From Nemertoderma westbladi (lineage: Eukaryota; Xenacoelomorpha; Nemertodermatida; Nemertodermatidae), in the NCBI GenBank assembly GCA_032718475.1, contig JAUCBJ010006343.1:1-36595 (forward strand): a stretch of DNA of 36,595 nt, given 5' to 3'. Positions 31,416-36,595 of the stretch are shown one piece after another. The notes beneath the pieces were generated by a model. It was not told where the DNA came from, did no database searches, and saw only the letters and a program-made list of their open reading frames with translations. Numbering within the stretch: position 1 is the stretch's first letter; every line of letters begins with the position of its first letter. Both the position numbers and the translations under genes were made by a program.

Positions 31416-34400
31416 TTACACATTTTTGAAACATTTAATCTGAGAATTAGACACTTTAGTTTTGTAAAGAATAGAATCTGCCCTGAATTGTGTGTTCATT
31501 AATGGCATGTAGCCATAGATTCTAGCGAAATCGTTAATACATTTATTGCGTTCAGTATAGTGAGACTCATCCGTAGACAAGGCGTCATTGCATGTAGGAC
31601 AGACGAAAGTCCAACGAGAGGTCACTTTGATTGGCGGTAACCTGGATACATGAGACACAAGAAAGTTCATTGCCAAATCTTCGCAGTTCATTATTGCGTC
31701 GACACGAGTCCTGATGCTCGCCTCCATCCACTGGCTGTACAGATAATTATAGTAACGGTGGTAGAACGCGGCTCCAGTTAGCACCATGGACAACTCGCAG
31801 GATTTATTGGAGTTGTAGAACCAGGACTGAGCGACGGGGTCCCACGAGTGGAAGCGGCCGGGGAATCCAACAATCTGCGATGGATTCTCGCGCCACACGC
31901 GGAAGGCGAGGATGATCTCATCGTGTCGGAGAGATGAGTCATCGTCGAGGGAGAGAACCGCGTCGGTTTGGATGTCCTGGAACGGGAGGAAGCGGTTGTT
32001 TAACGAGTTCCGAGGCATTCTCGCGAGGTTTACGGGGACGTGTATCCGAGGCCACGGGGGGTTGGCACTCGGGGCTATCGGGGAGTTCCACACGACGAGA
32101 ACCGAGTGGAGGAACGGCAGGTTGTTGAGTCGCTCAATGGTGGAACGCAGAACCAGTTCCCGTTGGTAACTCAGGATCACCACGGTGAACTGCTCCCGGG
32201 GTCGGGAGCCACCCAACGATTGGCCGAAATGGCGACCGTCGCCGCCGCGGCCCTCGTTGATTGGTCGGTAACCGACGGGGGGTTGCGGGAGGAAGTCGAG
32301 CGGAACTACGGGATCCCACGGACTCGAGGGGAATGAACGGAACGGAACCGGACTTCGGTTCCACAGCCAGCGCGAGTTGCGGGCCGGCGCGTATACCGGG
32401 GTACGAACCGGGGATTCCACCGCGGGCTCTTTAGCGCCCCCAGCGAGATCCAACGAATCGTCTACGTACGTCGACTCGAACAGCGGGGGCGGTCGGTCCG
32501 CGCTGAAATGCAACTCCGCGCGGAACGGTTCCGCAGCCGGAGCCGGAATCGATAAACGAGTTCGCAACTCCGACAGTACCGAGTCGACGGTCGCGTCCAC
32601 CGACGAGAAATACAACCGATACAACCGCCGACAGGACGAGCGGAACGAGAACACATCGGCGTCACTCAGCGAGTTTATCACCATGTGCAACTCTGTAACG
32701 CGGTGTAACGCGAGTTTAATTGAGCAGCGCTCCCACGAGATAAAGTCGGAGAGAGGGAGATGCAAGGAGTCCCCGAGCAGTACCGGCACCGAACCGACTC
32801 GCATTGATTCGATTAGTCGCACGGATAATGTTGGACTCCAGAGCACATCGGGGCTGCCTGCCAGAAGGAGCGTGTAGGTAGAACGGGAACCAGTAACTAA
32901 TCGAACGGAGGAATTGTAACACAAATCCCAGTCGACACCCGTAGAGAAAGTGGAGTTACACGTGGTGTCTATGAGGATGTTCGAATTGTTATTAGAGATG
33001 TGATTAAGTTCGGCTGCGACCCGTTTACCTACAGAGGTCAAACGGAATCCAGGATAACCAAGGAAAGACAGTAGGAGTTCCCTGCGCACCGGTAATAAAT
33101 AAGGCAATGAGTCATCTGGTCCATATACTGGGACACCGGGTGCAGGTGATGAGTCAGCTGGTTCATATGCCAGTACTGAGTCAACTGGTTCATGAACTGA
33201 TATTGGGTCACCTTGTTCATGTACAGAGTCGCCTGGTTCTTGCGCCAGTACTGAGCCACGCAGTTCATGTACTGAATCAACTGGTTCAGAAAGTGGGCCA
33301 GGTGATTCCAACTCATGAACTGAATCAGTGGTATCTTTACCTAGGTTACTCGAATCAGTATGTTTAGCATTCCATTCACCGAGCTGTTCTTGCACTAAAT
33401 CTAGCCCCAATGCCCTACGGCCCTTCACCAATCCCTCTTGAGATGGGATAGAAGTTAGAGACGCAACACGAGGTTGAAGTGACTTAACATCTTCCGACTC
33501 GTTGGGGTCAGGGCGGTCCGATGAATATTTTGAATTTTCGTGCAAAAGCTCGAGAGACATTGGGAAGATTATATCGAAATTACGACGAAAGATTCCACGT
33601 AAACTATAAGTAGAAGCTCGTATATTATTCCCTACAGGATTAGTATAGTTTGTATTGCCGCCACTGAAACTATCAACGTAGAATAGTAAGTGGTTACTAC
33701 CGCTTCCTCTCCAATGCGATAATGAACGTACGTAGTCGGCGGTAGCATTAGAAGAAACAACGTCAACTACAGCAATGAATATACAAGCGAGAGTTGGATC
33801 TGGAGTAAAGCAACTGAAGCGAAGGGTGGAACGATAAATGGCATCGTAGATAATAGTTCCTCTCTCAGACATTACTTCCGGCCGCGGGTACACGTAGGTT
33901 TTCATTCCACCTGTTATGGGACACCGAGAATAATCGAAACAAACCTCAAAAGTACAGTGTTTCGAGTCAGCTGAAGGGGATACATCTGGTAAAGTTCTAC
34001 CGGTACCGGTAGTCAATTCAGAAGCAATAAAGATCGGACGTTGAATTACAATCTCGTTTTCGCGCTTTCTAATTAACTGTTCATTGTGAGTTTGAAGAAG
34101 TTGCTTTTCTGCTAACGCCAGTGATTGATGAATATTTTGTTTTTCCACATGCAGTTTATGTAACTCAGCAGACATGTCGTCAACTTGACCTTTAGTGTAG
34201 TGGAACCGTTCCTCCAAAATCCGAAGTTCGGCAAGAACAGATTTTTCTATAGAGATAAGCTCCTTAATATTTTTATCCAAGTCTTTTGATTTTAGGTTCA
34301 TCATAGAAGTTTTTTCGTGAAATTTTTCAAATATATATTCACTTTGAGAGGTTGTTTGTTTTGCAGAGATATCAGATGGTGGTGGTAAAACAGATAGCAT

Positions 34401-34478
34401 CATTATGTAAACGCCAAATAAAAGTAAAACAACTCCAATGACCAACAGCGGCATATGTATCCGGGATCTAGAAGACAT
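31416..34478 (-). CDS. EXTL3: Exostosin-like 3 (EXTL3-type) glycosyltransferase, single exon
   Basis: Predicted 1020-residue Golgi/ER type II membrane protein of heparan sulfate synthesis; EXTL3 family members add GlcNAc when chains are initiated or extended. Features in order: short basic cytosolic tail; membrane anchor (about 10-31, PLLVIGVVLLLFGVYIMML); coiled coil (about 55-145), typical of EXTL3; exostosin (GT47-type) domain starting CTFEVCFDYSRCPI (175) with MKTYVYPRPE; a low-complexity insertion (about 315-465); the second exostosin half with SPDVLWSPTLSVRLIESMRV and VPVLLGD; a Pro-rich linker (665-755); then the GT64 domain (763-1010) with FTVVILSYQRE, the metal-binding LSLDDDSSL (DDD at 845-847), VGFPGRFHSWD, LTGAAFYHRYYN, NCEDLAMNFL and the Cys pair FVCPTC. 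Human EXTL3 has 919 residues; the excess is mostly the insertion and linker. No intron interrupts the frame. The start ATG places the anchor correctly. Confidence 0.96.
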   Translation of the reverse strand: MSSRSRIHMPLLVIGVVLLLFGVYIMMLSVLPPPSDISAKQTTSQSEYIFEKFHEKTSMMNLKSKDLDKNIKELISIEKSVLAELRILEERFHYTKGQVDDMSAELHKLHVEKQNIHQSLALAEKQLLQTHNEQLIRKRENEIVIQRPIFIASELTTGTGRTLPDVSPSADSKHCTFEVCFDYSRCPITGGMKTYVYPRPEVMSERGTIIYDAIYRSTLRFSCFTPDPTLACIFIAVVDVVSSNATADYVRSLSHWRGSGSNHLLFYVDSFSGGNTNYTNPVGNNIRASTYSLRGIFRRNFDIIFPMSLELLHENSKYSSDRPDPNESEDVKSLQPRVASLTSIPSQEGLVKGRRALGLDLVQEQLGEWNAKHTDSSNLGKDTTDSVHELESPGPLSEPVDSVHELRGSVLAQEPGDSVHEQGDPISVHEPVDSVLAYEPADSSPAPGVPVYGPDDSLPYLLPVRRELLLSFLGYPGFRLTSVGKRVAAELNHISNNNSNILIDTTCNSTFSTGVDWDLCYNSSVRLVTGSRSTYTLLLAGSPDVLWSPTLSVRLIESMRVGSVPVLLGDSLHLPLSDFISWERCSIKLALHRVTELHMVINSLSDADVFSFRSSCRRLYRLYFSSVDATVDSVLSELRTRLSIPAPAAEPFRAELHFSADRPPPLFESTYVDDSLDLAGGAKEPAVESPVRTPVYAPARNSRWLWNRSPVPFRSFPSSPWDPVVPLDFLPQPPVGYRPINEGRGGDGRHFGQSLGGSRPREQFTVVILSYQRELVLRSTIERLNNLPFLHSVLVVWNSPIAPSANPPWPRIHVPVNLARMPRNSLNNRFLPFQDIQTDAVLSLDDDSSLRHDEIILAFRVWRENPSQIVGFPGRFHSWDPVAQSWFYNSNKSCELSMVLTGAAFYHRYYNYLYSQWMEASIRTRVDAIMNCEDLAMNFLVSHVSRLPPIKVTSRWTFVCPTCNDALSTDESHYTERNKCINDFARIYGYMPLMNTQFRADSILYKTKVSNSQIKCFKNV
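33100..33310 (-). repeat. Coding minisatellite within the EXTL3-like gene
   Basis: Degenerate ~36-bp units encode variants of DSVHELxxxxxLxxEPV (DSVHELESP, PVDSVHELRGSVLAQEPG, DSVHEQGDPISVHEPVDS, VLAYEPADSSPA) at residues about 385-455. The nucleotide unit contains CAACTGGTTCATG and CAGTACTGAGTC words. The reading frame is kept throughout. Confidence 0.85.
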
Positions 34479-34689
34479 TATTGATTATCACACAGACCAG
34501 ACATAAGATTGATAAATCCACATATCAGACTGTCATGCAATACAGCAATGCAATAACAGTAATATAAAAAAATAAATTAACAAAGGCTGAGCATGTGAGG
34601 TACAAGTACAGACAGAAGTATGGGGGTGTTCACTGTTCACATATTACAGTATTAGAGGGTACGTAACGCGATTTTTTGCAATTTTTTGA
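34479..34689. other. Upstream region of the EXTL3-like gene
   Basis: Sequence immediately 5' of the minus-strand EXTL3-like ORF, expected to hold 5' UTR and promoter. No clear TATA box or other motif can be claimed. Confidence 0.4.
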
Positions 34690-34822
34690 CCCCCCCCCCC
34701 CCCCCCCCCCCCCCAGTCGGTGAGAAGTCAAAAATTGGACTTCAAGTCCAATTTTAGACTTCAAGTCCAATTTTAGACTTCAAGTCCAATTTTGGACTCC
34801 GAAGTCCAATATTGGACTTTAG
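34690..34822. repeat. Poly-C tract followed by AAGTCCAATTTTGGACTT palindromic repeats
   Basis: About 24 C residues are followed by five to six tandem units of the type TTCAAGTCCAATTTTAGAC, including AAGTCCAATATTGGACTT, an exact 18-bp palindrome. The same unit reappears at 36340-36370 and 36510-36595. Confidence 0.9.
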
Positions 34823-35224
34823 TACAACTCCAAGTGTACCCATACTGCTATACTGTATATATCGGTATTTAAATCAAAACTGCATCCCGCATCAGTAGTA
34901 CATACATATCAGCATATCATGCATATTACATAATTACAATGCAACATTATTTTAATGATCAAATTAATTATTCTAAGTATTATAAGCAGGGATCAGCATA
35001 CATACAGTCAGACATCACGTAGTTACTTTTTGCGGTAGTGGTATGACTTTGCGGTAGCCTTACTGCCTGCCTTAGCGGTGTATACCGTACCGCGGTAGTT
35101 GAGTTATAGCTGTATAGCTGTAGTTCATTCATACCCATACCTCGTGGTATTTTCGTAAGGCAAAAATAAGACTACTGTAAACTGTAACCTATTATGTTAT
35201 TGAGTTAATGTTTATTGACTAATT
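34823..35224. other. Gene-free stretch between repeats
   Basis: AT-rich with GCGGTAG words near 35030-35095 (TTGCGGTAG, TTGCGGTAGC, CCGCGGTAG). No gene recognised. Confidence 0.5.
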
Positions 35225-35235
35225 GTTTTGATTAG

Positions 35236-35569
35236 GTTCACTGTGTCAAGTACAATGCACACATCTCCAACCAGACGCTATATAACATTGGAGTTGGAGG
35301 TGTCTCATTGGTTCCCCCAAGCTTGACACTAGAACAAAGCCGCCTCCGCTTTGCAGGACATTGCTTTCGCCGTGAGGACCAGCCAGTGCACCTCATGGAG
35401 TGAATAAGCATGGTGGACAGCCCATGACTTTCTTGGACGCATCTTTCTTACTGTCTTAAAGGACACTGGCCTTGAAGATGCGGATGATCTAACAAATGTC
35501 ATGGGTGATAAGGCTGTAAGGGAGTTGTGGAGGCGCAATTTTGTCAACAAGCCGGCACAGCATTCTTAA
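35236..35569 (+). pseudogene. LINE (non-LTR retrotransposon) C-terminal fragment
   Basis: On the plus strand, QSRLRFAGHCFRREDQPVHL, then (after a stop and a short damaged stretch) KHGGQPMTFLDASFL, then VLKDTGLEDADDLTNVMGDK and AVRELWRRN before TAA at 35567-35569. This order, R-RLRFAGHC-R followed by KHG--RP-TFLD, DTGL--DDL---M-D and W, is the conserved tail following the reverse transcriptase in CR1/RTE-like LINEs. An in-frame TGA follows HLME and at least one frameshift separates the parts. It is a 5'-truncated, inactive copy, as expected for LINE insertions. Confidence 0.8.
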
Positions 35570-35619
35570 TAGGGCCTATATATATAATGCAGCTGCAATG
35601 CAGCATGCCGATTGTAGTA

Positions 35620-35785
35620 GTAGTTGGTTAGAAAAGCCCGCTTCTGTATGTATAAGCACATGCCCTATGCAGCTATGTCTGTATGTGGTGATAGGGCTCC
35701 TTCAATTGGTAAAGTCAAAAGTGGCCGTTTATTGTTTTAGTTAGAAAAGCCTGCCTCTGTAACCTGTTCCTTTCCCCCAATTGGT
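35620..35785. repeat. Dispersed ~68-bp repeat, two copies
   Basis: GGTTAGAAAAGCCCGCTTCTGT near 35628 and TTATTGTTTTAGTTAGAAAAGC with CTCTGTAACCTGTTCCTTTC at 35727-35780 match the units at 8786-8920. The first copy is interrupted by unrelated sequence. Confidence 0.8.
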
Positions 35786-36325
35786 TCATGTTTTATTATG
35801 TGAGACCCCAACACGTTAATCAGTTAATCCCCTTTCATTATCCAGCCGTTTTAAAATACCCTTCCTGTTGTATGGAAAAATTAGAAGAGATGGTGGTAGC
35901 ATCAACTTGTAGTATTTCTTTCTGATAGGGCTCCCATAGTGGCTTAGACGAAATCGTAGCGTAGCTGTACTGTAGTTAGCCTTAGCAGCAGCTGCAGTTG
36001 GCAAACCTGGCATTGCTACCAGTTTCCACCAAATATAATTTGTAATTAAATATTTGTTGGAGCATAATCCAATCTAGTCCTAAAGACTCTAAAGTCCTGG
36101 GTACATAAGGCTGTAAGGTTAGACATAACATGAATGTAAACTAAACAATATACTAATGTAAAGTGTAAAGTACAAAGTACCTAGAATGCTAGAATGTACC
36201 ATTATATTCTAAGTACAGTACGCTGAAGATACATACAGAGAGCTGCAAAGGTAACTTTCCATAACTTAATAGCTGTCTGGCTGTCTCTCATCTGTCATGC
36301 TTCATGTACCTTTAAGTTTGATTCT
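35786..36325. other. Gene-free stretch
   Basis: No recognisable gene. Short AATGTAAAGTGTAAAGTACAAAGTA repetition (in two short words) near 36155-36180. Confidence 0.5.
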
Positions 36326-36337
36326 CAATGTCACGTC

Positions 36338-36595
36338 CAAAATTGGACTTAAAGTCCAATATTGGACTTTTGTAATAATTCAAAGCCTTATAAAAAAAGT
36401 TCCCCCTGGTGAATTTCAGGTCCCCCTGTTCAAAACTCTTATTTTTTGATATACTTTCGATTAAAAAAATAAAATCCCGCCCGATCCAATTACCCAAGGC
36501 CCTGGAACAATTGGCTGATTTGAAGTCCAATATTGGACTCACAGAAGTCCAAATTTGGACTTGAACTGGAGTCGAAGTCCAATTTTGGACTCAAG
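36338..36595. repeat. AAGTCCAATATTGGACTT palindrome repeats, running off the window
   Basis: Palindromic units at 36338-36370 and from 36518 to the window end flank about 150 bp of single-copy sequence. Together with 34725-34822 they may mark the ends of a repeat-ended element of about 1.9 kb or more whose right limit is outside the window. Confidence 0.7.

Noticed and set aside
32377-32877. Long plus-strand ORF opposite the EXTL3-like gene
   Set aside because: It is the antisense shadow of a GC-rich coding region, with Ser/Arg-biased composition and no recognisable domain.

Overview
The window is animal (metazoan) nuclear DNA, AT-rich outside the genes, with a few host genes widely spaced among transposable elements. 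Two clear animal-type genes set the kingdom: PTEN and an EXTL3-type heparan sulfate glycosyltransferase. The repeats (P-type, hAT-type and other DNA transposons, a LINE fragment, an LTR-element fragment, a tRNA-like SINE remnant) fit an invertebrate or basal deuterostome genome, but the species cannot be named from sequence alone. No bacterial or operon-like organisation is present.

Host genes: (1) an uninterrupted minus-strand PTEN at 3829-5256 with intact catalytic and C2 domains and an unusual proline/arginine-rich tail; (2) an unrecognised 256-residue plus-strand ORF at 19906-20676; (3) an uninterrupted minus-strand EXTL3-like gene at 31416-34478 with a coding minisatellite inserted between its two exostosin halves. 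Having both PTEN and EXTL3 on single exons is notable, because PTEN genes usually have many introns.

Mobile DNA, left to right: a 0.5 kb palindrome-ended MITE (919-1413; second copy 30131-30614, distant relative 15941-16178); a 4.4 kb foldback-type element (6157-10527) with ~0.8 kb inverted arms that begin in arrays of a 10-bp unit and enclose a spliced-looking exon; a 507-bp hAT-type MITE (8063-8569) inside it with a perfect 8-bp target duplication; a 749-bp hAT-type MITE (10693-11441), also with a perfect 8-bp duplication; an unrelated hairpin element (11983-12128); a 19-20 bp minisatellite (12440-13060); three or more copies of a ~110-bp hairpin MITE (15.2-16.4 kb); an LTR-retrotransposon remnant (17.5-18.7 kb); a SINE-like remnant (21.07-21.15 kb); and a LINE C-terminal fragment (35.2-35.6 kb).

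The most informative structure is a nest at 22994-30936. A 7.9 kb DNA transposon with perfect 26-bp terminal inverted repeats carries, on the minus strand, a decayed transposase-like gene: N-terminal coiled coil, one intron, a DDE-like core and a C-terminal C2H2 finger. A 3.8 kb P-superfamily transposon (23686-27480; THAP domain plus P/THAP9-type transposase; perfect 70-bp TIRs; 9-bp target duplication with one mismatch) has inserted into that gene. Removing the insertion and one duplication copy restores the outer reading frame exactly. Both transposase genes carry several stops or frameshifts, so neither copy should be autonomous.
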